The translations under genes were made by a program, and so were the position numbers. From assembly GCA_023666705.1 (NCBI GenBank), contig JAMPBO010000006.1:119238-183237 (forward strand): a stretch of DNA of 64,000 nt. Direction: 5' to 3'. Origin of the DNA: Bacteroides sp. (GTDB lineage: Bacteria > Bacillota > Clostridia > Lachnospirales > Lachnospiraceae). The notes below the pieces were generated by a model. The model worked only from the letters and a program-made list of their open reading frames with translations, did not search any database and was not told the DNA's origin. Positions 8,323 through 16,410 of this stretch are shown here, in pieces (position 1 is the stretch's first letter; every line of letters starts with the position of its first letter).

Positions 8323-9588
8323 ATGACAATGAAAAAAAAGCCCGTTACGGGCATGAAGGATATTCTGCCAAGGGAAATGGCAATTCGTGATTATGTCATT
8401 GACATGATAAAGACAACCTATAAGCAGTTTGGTTTTACATCCGTGGAAACTCCATGCGTGGAGCATATTGAAAATCTTTCCAGCAAGCAGGGTGGAGAAA
8501 ATGAAAAGCTGATTTTTAAGATTTTGAAACGGGGTGACAAGCTTGCATCCGCCATTGAAGCTGTTTCTTCGGAGGATGTTAATGTGTTGGTGGACGGAGG
8601 ACTCCGCTATGATTTGACCGTTCCGCTTTCCCGTTACTATGCAAATCATGCAAACGATTTGCCAAGTCCGTTTAAGGCATTGCAGATGGGAAATGTATGG
8701 AGGGCTGACCGCCCGCAGAGAGGACGCTACCGTCAGTTTATGCAGTGTGATATAGATATACTCGGGGAACCGTCCATTTTGGCTGAGATAGAACTGATTA
8801 CGGCAACGACTACCTTGCTTGGCAAGGTTGGCTTTTCTGATTTTACCATTCGTCTGAATAACAGAAAAATGCTAAAGGCAATGGCGGCTTACAGTGGTTT
8901 TTCAGAGGAGGATTACGACAGTGTGTTTATTACACTGGACAAGATGGACAAGATTGGCATGGATGGGGTAGCGGAAGAACTGGTTTCGCAGGGCTACCCG
9001 AAAGAGAACGTGGATAAATATTTGGACTTATTTAAAAGCGTGTCAGATGATATTAGCGGTGTCCGCTATTTGGGTGAGACGCTGGGGGCATATCTGGAGT
9101 CAGGCGTTTCCTCGGATTTGGAGGCGATTATGACAAGCGTTGAAGCGGCAAAATCGGCTGATTTTAAAATTGTGTTTGACCCTACGCTTGTAAGGGGAAT
9201 GTCCTACTATACGGGACCGATTTTTGAAATTTCCATGGATGAATTTGGCGGCTCCGTAGGCGGCGGTGGACGTTACGATGAAATGATTGGAAGATTTACG
9301 GGTCAGGACACACCTGCATGTGGATTTTCCATAGGCTTTGAGCGGATTGTAATGCTTCTTTTGGAAAGAGAAGAGTACAATAGTTTGGGAAACGCAGAAA
9401 AAAAGGCATACCTGATTGAAAAGAATATGCCAACTGACAAAATGACCGGCATTCTGCAAAAGGCAAAGGCAGAGCGTGAGGCGGGTATGCAGGTGAACGT
9501 AGTTATGATGAAGAAAAACAAGAAGTTCCAGAAGGAACAGATGGAGAAGGAAGGATATACTTCCTTTGAGGAATTTTTTGTCAGATAG
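8323..9588 (+). CDS. hisS: Histidine--tRNA ligase, short C-terminal domain
   Basis: Class II synthetase charging tRNA-His. The 421 residues include GMKDILP near the N terminus, LRYDLTVPLSRY (94-105), motif 2 with R127 and RGRYRQFMQCDIDILG (133-148), the histidine-A motif LVRGMSYYTG (289-298), the glycine loop FGGSVGGGGRYDEM and motif 3 ACGFSIGFERI (332-342). The LRYDLTVP and RGRYRQF signatures resemble the eukaryote/archaea-like HisRS branch. The anticodon-binding domain after residue 355 is only about 65 residues, against roughly 90-95 usual. The start follows AAGGAGG, and an ABC exporter follows 40 bases after the stop. A HisZ-type regulatory paralogue is less likely because the catalytic motifs are intact. 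Confidence 0.9.
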   Translation: MTMKKKPVTGMKDILPREMAIRDYVIDMIKTTYKQFGFTSVETPCVEHIENLSSKQGGENEKLIFKILKRGDKLASAIEAVSSEDVNVLVDGGLRYDLTVPLSRYYANHANDLPSPFKALQMGNVWRADRPQRGRYRQFMQCDIDILGEPSILAEIELITATTTLLGKVGFSDFTIRLNNRKMLKAMAAYSGFSEEDYDSVFITLDKMDKIGMDGVAEELVSQGYPKENVDKYLDLFKSVSDDISGVRYLGETLGAYLESGVSSDLEAIMTSVEAAKSADFKIVFDPTLVRGMSYYTGPIFEISMDEFGGSVGGGGRYDEMIGRFTGQDTPACGFSIGFERIVMLLLEREEYNSLGNAEKKAYLIEKNMPTDKMTGILQKAKAEREAGMQVNVVMMKKNKKFQKEQMEKEGYTSFEEFFVR

Positions 9589-9628
9589 GAGCTTCTAATC
9601 AACGGATGTTCAAATGACAGGTGGTAAT

Positions 9629-10420
9629 ATGAATACTTACGGATATGTATGTAAAATGCAGATATTGAGAAGCATGACTTACAAGTTTAATGTGTATGGC
9701 AATATTCTCATGCAGACGATTCTGATGCTGACGACTTCGTTTTTTTGGAAGGCACTGTATCAGAATGCGGAGACGGTACAGGGCGTGGAGGTTGACAGCA
9801 TGCTCACCTACACGATTATTTCGTCTTGCATTTCCGTTGTCCTGACCACTAATGTGGAACGAAGAATTACGAAAAGCGTGGAGAAAGGAACAATTGCGGT
9901 TGACCTCATGCGTCCCGTAAATCTGTTTGCCGTATTTTTTGCCGAGGATATAGGAAATGTGGTTGCGTTATTTTTTCAAAATCTGCTGCCGATTATTTTT
10001 ATCGGTTGTATTTTTATACAGGTACCGCTTCCGGCATCAGGGTTTTCCCTGTTTATGTTTTTTGTCAGTCTGCTTATCGCTTTTTTTATCAACTGGCTGA
10101 TTGCGGCAATGTTTGGAATGTGGTCGTTTACTGCGATTAACATGGATGCACTCATTCAGGTAAAACGGCATGTGCTCAGACTTTTGTCGGGAAGTATGAT
10201 TCCCCTGTGGTTTTTCCCTGCGTGGCTGCGGACGATTTTGGAGCTGTTTCCATTTGCCTATTTGTATCAGCTTCCACTCAGCATTTATATAGGGAAATAT
10301 GATGAACATTCACTGGTGCGGGGCATTGGTATCCAGCTTATTTGGCTTATAGCGTTGTCTGTTTTGTTTTATGTCTTACAAAAACGGGTGACAAAGCGGG
10401 TTATGATACAGGGAGGCTGA
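9629..10420 (+). CDS. ABC-2 type transporter permease (ABC2_membrane_6-like), first subunit
   Basis: 263 residues with about six hydrophobic segments and no signal peptide, for example the stretches at 10060-10130 and 10330-10380. The pattern fits the COG4587-type permease that pairs with a second permease and a COG4586 ATPase, exactly as found here. ATG 9629 follows AGGTGG; an in-frame ATG at 9614 lacks a ribosome site. It ends four bases before the next permease. The transported substrate is unknown; relatives are described only as uncharacterised exporters. Confidence 0.85.
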   Translation: MNTYGYVCKMQILRSMTYKFNVYGNILMQTILMLTTSFFWKALYQNAETVQGVEVDSMLTYTIISSCISVVLTTNVERRITKSVEKGTIAVDLMRPVNLFAVFFAEDIGNVVALFFQNLLPIIFIGCIFIQVPLPASGFSLFMFFVSLLIAFFINWLIAAMFGMWSFTAINMDALIQVKRHVLRLLSGSMIPLWFFPAWLRTILELFPFAYLYQLPLSIYIGKYDEHSLVRGIGIQLIWLIALSVLFYVLQKRVTKRVMIQGG

Positions 10421-10424
10421 TAAA

Positions 10425-11249
10425 ATGAAACGGGCTTTGGAAACGATGGTTCATTACCTTGACGTTACACTTGTAAATATCCGTATGGCACTTTTACGGG
10501 TTGTGGAGTATCCGTCGAATTTTGTCGGATGGCTGTTATCCAATCCGATACAGTTTTTGGTGGGCTTTGCCACAATCCAATTTGTGGTGGCGGAGTTTGG
10601 TGAGATAAACGGATGGAATTATGGACAACTGGCATTTTTGTATGGGCTGGCAGTGCTGTCCCATGCACTTTCCATGATTTTTTTTGTACAGGGATGGTTT
10701 ATGGGAAACTATGTGCTTCAGGGTGAGTTTGACCGGTTTCTTACAAGACCAATGAGCGTTTTATACCAGTTCTTTTTTACGCAGGTCAATATAATCGGAG
10801 TGACGGATTTAATTCCCGGACTTTGCGTGTTTTTGTATGGATGCAGTAAAGTTGGATTTCGCTGGAGCATTGGGAACATTTTTTTGATTGTTGTGCTGTT
10901 GACAGGCGGGACACTGATTCGTGGGGGTATTTATATTATACTGGGAACGACCACCTTCTGGACAAAAAGCAATGGCGATTTCGCCCAGTATACGCAGGAA
11001 ATTTTTGATAAAACCACTATGTATCCATTATCCATGTATCCCGAAAGTATTCAGTTTATTTTGACGTATCTGATTCCGATTGGGTGGGTTACCTTTTATC
11101 CTGTGTCAAATATGCTGGGCTTGTCCGACAGTTACCTGCAGACGTCGGTGGCGGTATGGGTTACATTTTTTGCAGGGATACTGGTTATGACCCTGGCGGC
11201 ATTATTTTTCCGTGTGGGACTGAGAAATTATGAGAGTGCAGGAAACTGA
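10425..11249 (+). CDS. ABC-2 type transporter permease, second subunit
   Basis: This is a 274-residue integral membrane protein with about six predicted helices and the DRFLTRPMSVLYQ segment typical of COG3694-type permeases. It begins four bases after the first permease stop, and the two probably form a heterodimeric pore driven by the ATPase encoded next. No catalytic motif is expected. Substrate unknown. Confidence 0.86.
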   Translation: MKRALETMVHYLDVTLVNIRMALLRVVEYPSNFVGWLLSNPIQFLVGFATIQFVVAEFGEINGWNYGQLAFLYGLAVLSHALSMIFFVQGWFMGNYVLQGEFDRFLTRPMSVLYQFFFTQVNIIGVTDLIPGLCVFLYGCSKVGFRWSIGNIFLIVVLLTGGTLIRGGIYIILGTTTFWTKSNGDFAQYTQEIFDKTTMYPLSMYPESIQFILTYLIPIGWVTFYPVSNMLGLSDSYLQTSVAVWVTFFAGILVMTLAALFFRVGLRNYESAGN

Positions 11250-11293
11250 TAAGCACGCTATACCCTGCATGGGAAAAACAGGCGGAGGAAGAT

Positions 11294-12268
11294 ATGATTG
11301 AAGTAAAAAGTATAAGCAAGTCCTATCAGGTCATCCGGAAGCAGGAGGGATTCCGGGGTGCATTAAAGGGGCTGGTTTCACGGGAAAGCAAAACCATTCA
11401 GGCGGTAAACAATATAAGCTTCCGGATTAATACAGGTGAAATTGTAGGCTTTATCGGACCAAACGGAGCAGGTAAGAGCACAACCATAAAAATGATGGCA
11501 GGTATTCTGACGCCAAGCAGCGGCGAAATATTAATCAATGGAGTTGACATCCACAAGCACAGGAAGCAGGTGGTTCAGGATATTGGTGTGGTATTTGGTC
11601 AGAGGTCACAGCTTGACTGGGATCTCCGGTTGGGGGAAAGCTTTGAACTGCTCCGGCACATATACCGGATTGACCCTAACCAATATCAGGAAATGCTTTC
11701 TGCCATGGATGATATATTGGCAATAAAGGAGCTATTAAATAAGCCTGTGCGTCAGATGTCATTGGGGCAGAGGGTGAAGGGAGATTTGGTTGCCGCCATG
11801 CTGCATTCCCCGTCCGTGCTGTTTTTGGACGAGCCTACAATCGGCTTGGATGTCGGTGCGAAATATGCATTACGTAAATTTGTAAAGGAAGTCAATGCAA
11901 TAAGAAATACGACAGTCATTCTGACGACCCATGATTTGGGGGATATCGAACAATTATGCGACAGAATCATTATCATCAATCACGGCGAGCTTGTGGAGGA
12001 TGGAAATTTAGAGGAAATTGTTGACCGAATTGCACCATATAAAACCCTGGTGGTAGAATATTATGATGAAAATGCTCCGCAGCATGAGCAGAGTGAGTTG
12101 TTTTTCCATGAAGGGAATGTGGCGAAATACCGGTTTATGAAAAAGGATATAACGGCGGCAGCGTTAATTCAGGGTTTGTCCGCTGAGGTACAAATTAAGG
12201 ATGTGTCCATAGAGGAGGCGGGTATTGATGATATTATCCGGATTGCATATGGACAGCTTAAGGAGTAA
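11294..12268 (+). CDS. ABC transporter ATP-binding protein (COG4586-like)
   Basis: 324 residues. Walker A GPNGAGKS (55-62), a Q-loop region with VVFGQRSQLDWDLRLGESF, the signature SLGQR, Walker B VLFLDEPTIGLD and the H-loop TTHD are all present. The extended N terminus (SYQVIRKQEGFRGALKGLVSR) and the FGQRSQL stretch are hallmarks of the COG4586 group, which travels with two ABC2_membrane_6 permeases as here. A C-terminal accessory region of about 90 residues follows the ATPase core. Probably powers export at the cytoplasmic membrane. Confidence 0.93.
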   Translation: MIEVKSISKSYQVIRKQEGFRGALKGLVSRESKTIQAVNNISFRINTGEIVGFIGPNGAGKSTTIKMMAGILTPSSGEILINGVDIHKHRKQVVQDIGVVFGQRSQLDWDLRLGESFELLRHIYRIDPNQYQEMLSAMDDILAIKELLNKPVRQMSLGQRVKGDLVAAMLHSPSVLFLDEPTIGLDVGAKYALRKFVKEVNAIRNTTVILTTHDLGDIEQLCDRIIIINHGELVEDGNLEEIVDRIAPYKTLVVEYYDENAPQHEQSELFFHEGNVAKYRFMKKDITAAALIQGLSAEVQIKDVSIEEAGIDDIIRIAYGQLKE

Positions 12269-12310
12269 AATACAACTAAATTTACATGATGTGAAAAACA
12301 GGAGGCAGAT

Positions 12311-14107
12311 ATGGCAGAATCAATGAAGGGTTTGAAAAGAACCCATAGATGTACAGAGGTAAGCAACAAAAATGTGGGCGAAACCGTTACCGTGATGGGC
12401 TGGGTACAAAAAAGCAGAAACAAGGGTGGAATTATATTTGTTGACCTGCGGGATAGAAGCGGTATTCTTCAGGTGATATTTGAGGAGGCAAATGTAGGGG
12501 CAGAAGGGTTTGCAAAGGCGGAAAAGCTTAGAAGTGAGTTTGTAGCTGCCATTACAGGAACTGTGTCAAAGCGTGAGGGAGCCGTAAATGAAAATCTTGC
12601 AACAGGAGATATTGAGATTATTGCAAAGGATATAAGAATTCTTTCCGAGTCGGAAACACCTCCGTTTCCGATTGAGGAAAACAGCAAGACGAAGGAGGAG
12701 CTTAGGCTTAAGTACCGGTACCTTGATTTGAGACGTCCTGACTTACAGGGTAATTTAATTATGAGAAGCAGGGTTACAACACTGACAAGGGCATTTCTTG
12801 CCGATGAGGGCTTTATAGAAATAGAGACGCCGACGCTTTGCAAATCTACGCCTGAGGGTGCAAGAGACTACTTAGTACCAAGCAGGGTGCATCCGGGAAG
12901 CTTTTATGCACTGCCGCAGTCGCCACAGATCTATAAGCAGCTTCTGATGTGTTCAGGCTATGACAGATATTTTCAGGTGGCAAGATGTTACCGTGATGAG
13001 GACCTTCGTGCTGACAGGCAGCCTGAGTTCACCCAGATAGACATGGAGCTTTCCTTTGTGGATGTTGATGATGTTATAGATGTAAACGAGAGACTGCTTG
13101 CAAAGCTGTTTAAGGAAATCATTGGTGTAGAGGTTGCATTGCCGATACAGCGTATGACCTACAGGGAAGCCATGGAACGCTTTGGTTCGGATAAGCCTGA
13201 TTTAAGATTTGGCATGGAGCTTCAGGATATAACGGATATCGTTAAGGATTGTGAATTTGGCGTATTTAAGGGTGCCATCGATGCTGGCGGAAGTGTCCGC
13301 GGTATCAATGCAAAGGGACAGGGAGCCATGCCGCGTAAGAAGATAGATGCATTGGTTGATTTCGTAAAAGGATATGGTGCAAAGGGACTTGCATATATTG
13401 CACTTGGAGAGGATGGTACGGTGAGATCCTCCTTTGCCAAGTTTATGAAGGACGAAGAGATGGACGCAATCATAAAGGCGATGAAGGGAGAGGCAGGAGA
13501 TTTACTTCTTTTTGCCGCTGATAAGACAAAGCTTGTTTATGATGTGCTCGGTGCCCTTCGTCTGGAGATAGCGGAAAATCTTGGACTGTTAGACAAGAAT
13601 GAGTATAAATTTGTATGGATTACGGAGTTCCCGTTGCTTGAGTGGAATGAGGACTTAAACAGATATCAGGCAATGCATCATCCGTTTACGATGCCAATGG
13701 AGGAGGATTTGCCATATATTGATACCGACCCTGGAAGGGTACGTGCAAAGGCATATGATATTGTGTTAAACGGAACAGAGTTAGGTGGTGGCAGTGTCCG
13801 TATCCATCAAAATGACGTGCAGGAAAAAATGTTTGAGGCACTTGGATTTTCCAAAGAAAACGCATACAATCAGTTTGGATTTTTGCTCAATGCATTTAAA
13901 TATGGCGTTCCGCCACATGCAGGACTGGCATATGGTCTTGACCGCCTGATTATGCTCATGGCGAAGGAGGACTCCATCCGTGACGTTATCGCATTTCCTA
14001 AGGTAAAGGATGCGTCATGTCTTATGAGTGAGGCACCGAATGTAGTAGACCCGAAGCAGCTTGAGGAGCTGGGCATAGCTGCCGCACCAAAAAACGATAT
14101 GCCATAA
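12311..14107 (+). CDS. aspS: Aspartate--tRNA ligase
   Basis: Bacterial-type AspRS of 598 residues. It has an N-terminal OB-fold anticodon-binding domain (TVMGWVQKSRNKGGIIFVDLRDRSG split by normal family sequence), class II motif 2 (CYRDEDLRADRQPEFTQID), a GAD insertion domain (about residues 300-410) and motif 3 (GLAYGLDRLIML). The start follows AGGAGG. It is the last gene of the forward block that begins with hisS; a hairpin separates it from the opposing kinase gene. Confidence 0.97.
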   Translation: MAESMKGLKRTHRCTEVSNKNVGETVTVMGWVQKSRNKGGIIFVDLRDRSGILQVIFEEANVGAEGFAKAEKLRSEFVAAITGTVSKREGAVNENLATGDIEIIAKDIRILSESETPPFPIEENSKTKEELRLKYRYLDLRRPDLQGNLIMRSRVTTLTRAFLADEGFIEIETPTLCKSTPEGARDYLVPSRVHPGSFYALPQSPQIYKQLLMCSGYDRYFQVARCYRDEDLRADRQPEFTQIDMELSFVDVDDVIDVNERLLAKLFKEIIGVEVALPIQRMTYREAMERFGSDKPDLRFGMELQDITDIVKDCEFGVFKGAIDAGGSVRGINAKGQGAMPRKKIDALVDFVKGYGAKGLAYIALGEDGTVRSSFAKFMKDEEMDAIIKAMKGEAGDLLLFAADKTKLVYDVLGALRLEIAENLGLLDKNEYKFVWITEFPLLEWNEDLNRYQAMHHPFTMPMEEDLPYIDTDPGRVRAKAYDIVLNGTELGGGSVRIHQNDVQEKMFEALGFSKENAYNQFGFLLNAFKYGVPPHAGLAYGLDRLIMLMAKEDSIRDVIAFPKVKDASCLMSEAPNVVDPKQLEELGIAAAPKNDMP

Positions 14108-14156
14108 TAGAAAAGCAAAATATCTCAATATGCTTAGATAGTGTAAAAATACAAAG

Positions 14157-14208
14157 TAAAAGGGGCTTGTCATATATATGCCTTGAATTTTAGTGGACAG
14201 CCCCTTTA
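14157..14208. terminator. Bidirectional terminator between aspS and the histidine kinase gene
   Basis: AAAAGGGGCTTGTC pairs with GGACAGCCCCTTT across a roughly 22-base loop, with an A-run on one side and a T-run on the other so that it can work in both directions. It overlaps the stop codon of the convergent kinase gene. Related GGGGCTGTC-type hairpins follow gdhA and the aspartate kinase gene. Confidence 0.75.
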
Positions 14209-15681
14209 TAAGTCATAGCTCGTCAGCTTTGAGGTTTCGCCCGGACGTGGCTCAGGCTTATAGATTTCAGGCGTTATCTTCTTTAGGGAGAAGGTGAATT
14301 CACTTCCCACGCCCTCCGTGCTGACCACGTTTATATTTTCGTTGTGTGCCTTTATGATTTCCCTTGTTATGGCAAGTCCGAGACCAGTGCCCTGTTTGTC
14401 ACGGCCCCGTGATGCATCCGCTTTGTAAAAACGGACCCATACCTTGTTTAGGGAATCACTTGGAATGCCACAGCCCTCATCTTTGACGGATACAAATATT
14501 TTTTCACGTTTTTCCTCCAAGGTGATATAGATGCTTTTCCCCTCCGACGTAAATTTAATTGCATTGTCAAGGAGATTGTATATCACCTGCTGGATTTTTG
14601 TCTTATCGGCATTTACCGTTGTGATTTCACAGTGGTTATTCAGGATGAGGGAAATATTTTTCTCCTGACATTTTCCCTCAAAGGTATTGATTGCATTTTT
14701 TACGAGGTCGATAATGTCAAAGTCCTTTGTAATCAGCCATAAGCCATAGGAATCGTAGTTATTAAGCTCAAGCAGGCTTGAGGTAAGCTTAGTCAGACGC
14801 AGGGTTTCATTGAGGACGATGCTTAAGTATTTGTCCTGTTTCTCAGGCGGAATCGTTCCATCCTGAATCGCTTCAATGTATCCTTTTATGGAGGTGAGCG
14901 GTGACCTGAAATCGTGGGAGATATTGGAGATAAATTCACGTCTGTACTCGTCCAGCTTGGAAAGCTCGGATGCCATGTACTCCAGCGTGGTGGCAAGCTG
15001 TCCGATTTCATCGTCTGAGGTAATATCCATTTTCGTCTCAAAATTCCCTGTGGAATATTCCTCAGCCACAGAGTTGATTTTCTTAATCGGTTTCATTATT
15101 TTGCCTGATATGAGAGCCAGCAGCACAAAGGATATAATGATAAGCAGGAGAAACGGTATGTATATCACCTGAAGCATGTCCTTTTGGACACTCCGGATTT
15201 GTGAAACCGTTGAATGAATCAGTATCATTCCGTTTGGCTCCCCGGCAGTTTCAATTGGCATCGTAACCGTGATTACCTCATCGTTGAATAAGCCATAAAA
15301 ATCTCCCGTAAGTGTCTGTCCCTTTGTTATGTCAAAATTCTGGTCCACAAGAAATATATTGGTCGGCACCTCAATATTTTCCTTGGTGCTGGATGCAACA
15401 ATCATAATGCCCTTCATGTCAACCACCCAAATGCTGGCATCCAGTCTATCGCTGTAGTATTGCAGGTTTTCCTGTGTGTATTCCAGCGTATAAACGCCCC
15501 GTACAAAATTTGATATTGTCTGTTCGCCTATCAGATATGCCTCATTTGTAAGTACCTCGGATTTTTCGGCAACCAATGCCTTTTTTGTGGCATAGGAGGA
15601 GTAGAAAATCAGTACGGTAAATGTAGCAAGAAATATAAGCAGGAAGCTCAAAAAAATTCGGTCAAACAGGGAATGTTTCAT
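14206..15681 (-). CDS. Membrane sensor histidine kinase
   Basis: 491 residues. TM1 (about 9-31), an extracytoplasmic sensor of about 140 residues, TM2 (about 170-193), a HAMP linker, then the HisKA dimerisation helix with phosphoacceptor H256 in SHDFRSPL. The HATPase domain shows the N-box NLLDNAIKFT, the G1 box DEGCGIP and the G2 box GTGLGLAI. The response-regulator stop lies one base upstream of its start, so the two are cotranscribed and form a two-component pair. The stimulus is unknown. Confidence 0.93.
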   Translation of the reverse strand: MKHSLFDRIFLSFLLIFLATFTVLIFYSSYATKKALVAEKSEVLTNEAYLIGEQTISNFVRGVYTLEYTQENLQYYSDRLDASIWVVDMKGIMIVASSTKENIEVPTNIFLVDQNFDITKGQTLTGDFYGLFNDEVITVTMPIETAGEPNGMILIHSTVSQIRSVQKDMLQVIYIPFLLLIIISFVLLALISGKIMKPIKKINSVAEEYSTGNFETKMDITSDDEIGQLATTLEYMASELSKLDEYRREFISNISHDFRSPLTSIKGYIEAIQDGTIPPEKQDKYLSIVLNETLRLTKLTSSLLELNNYDSYGLWLITKDFDIIDLVKNAINTFEGKCQEKNISLILNNHCEITTVNADKTKIQQVIYNLLDNAIKFTSEGKSIYITLEEKREKIFVSVKDEGCGIPSDSLNKVWVRFYKADASRGRDKQGTGLGLAITREIIKAHNENINVVSTEGVGSEFTFSLKKITPEIYKPEPRPGETSKLTSYDL

Positions 15682-15682
15682 A

Positions 15683-16393
15683 TTATCTCACCTCGAATTT
15701 GTAGCCCTTGCCCCAAACGGTGCTGATGGACCAGTTATGGTTTTCGTTCAGCTTTTCGCGGAGCCGTTTAATGTGTACGTCAACGGTCCGGGAATCACCA
15801 ATGTATGCGTAGCCCCAAAGTGTATCGAGAAGCTGGTCTCTTGTAAAAACCTGATTTGGCTTCTTTGCCAGAAAGTATAACAATTCAAGCTCCTTTGGGG
15901 GCATTTCTATCTGGCGTCCCTCAAAGGTAACCGTATAATTTGTAATATTGATAAGCAGTCCGTCGTATTCGACAAAATTACCCTGATGCTCCGTCTCAAT
16001 TGCCACGTTTGTTTTATCCGTATCAACCGTAGTACGACGCAAAACTGCCTTTACCCGTGCAACAAGCTCGTTTGAGTCAAATGGTTTAATCATATAATCG
16101 TCCGCTCCGATTTTAAGACCAAGCACCTTGTCAAAAACCTCACCCTTTGCCGAGAGCATGATGATGGGCGTATTTTTTGTTTTTCGGATTTCTGTGCATA
16201 CCTCGTAGCCATCTATGTCAGGGAGCATAATATCAAGCAGTATCAGATGGGGATTGTATGTCTTCGAAAGTCTTAGGGCATCTTTGCCGTTATACGCTAT
16301 TTCCGTGGCAAAACATTCCTTTACAAGATAAAGTGAAATAAGCTCTGCTATATTTTCGTCATCGTCAACAATCAGTATTCTTTGCTTTTCCAT
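15683..16393 (-). CDS. OmpR/PhoB-family response regulator
   Basis: 236 residues. The receiver domain has D10/D11, phosphoacceptor D54 (LILLDIMLPD), S81 and K103 (MIKPF). A winged-helix trans_reg_C domain follows (about 140-235) with VFTRDQLLDTLWGY and SRTVDVHIKRLREK. It sits 17 bases downstream of mutS2 and one base before its cognate kinase. DNA targets are not evident in the window. Confidence 0.95.
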   Translation of the reverse strand: MEKQRILIVDDDENIAELISLYLVKECFATEIAYNGKDALRLSKTYNPHLILLDIMLPDIDGYEVCTEIRKTKNTPIIMLSAKGEVFDKVLGLKIGADDYMIKPFDSNELVARVKAVLRRTTVDTDKTNVAIETEHQGNFVEYDGLLINITNYTVTFEGRQIEMPPKELELLYFLAKKPNQVFTRDQLLDTLWGYAYIGDSRTVDVHIKRLREKLNENHNWSISTVWGKGYKFEVR

Positions 16394-16410
16394 TCAAAAC
16401 CTCCAATGTC

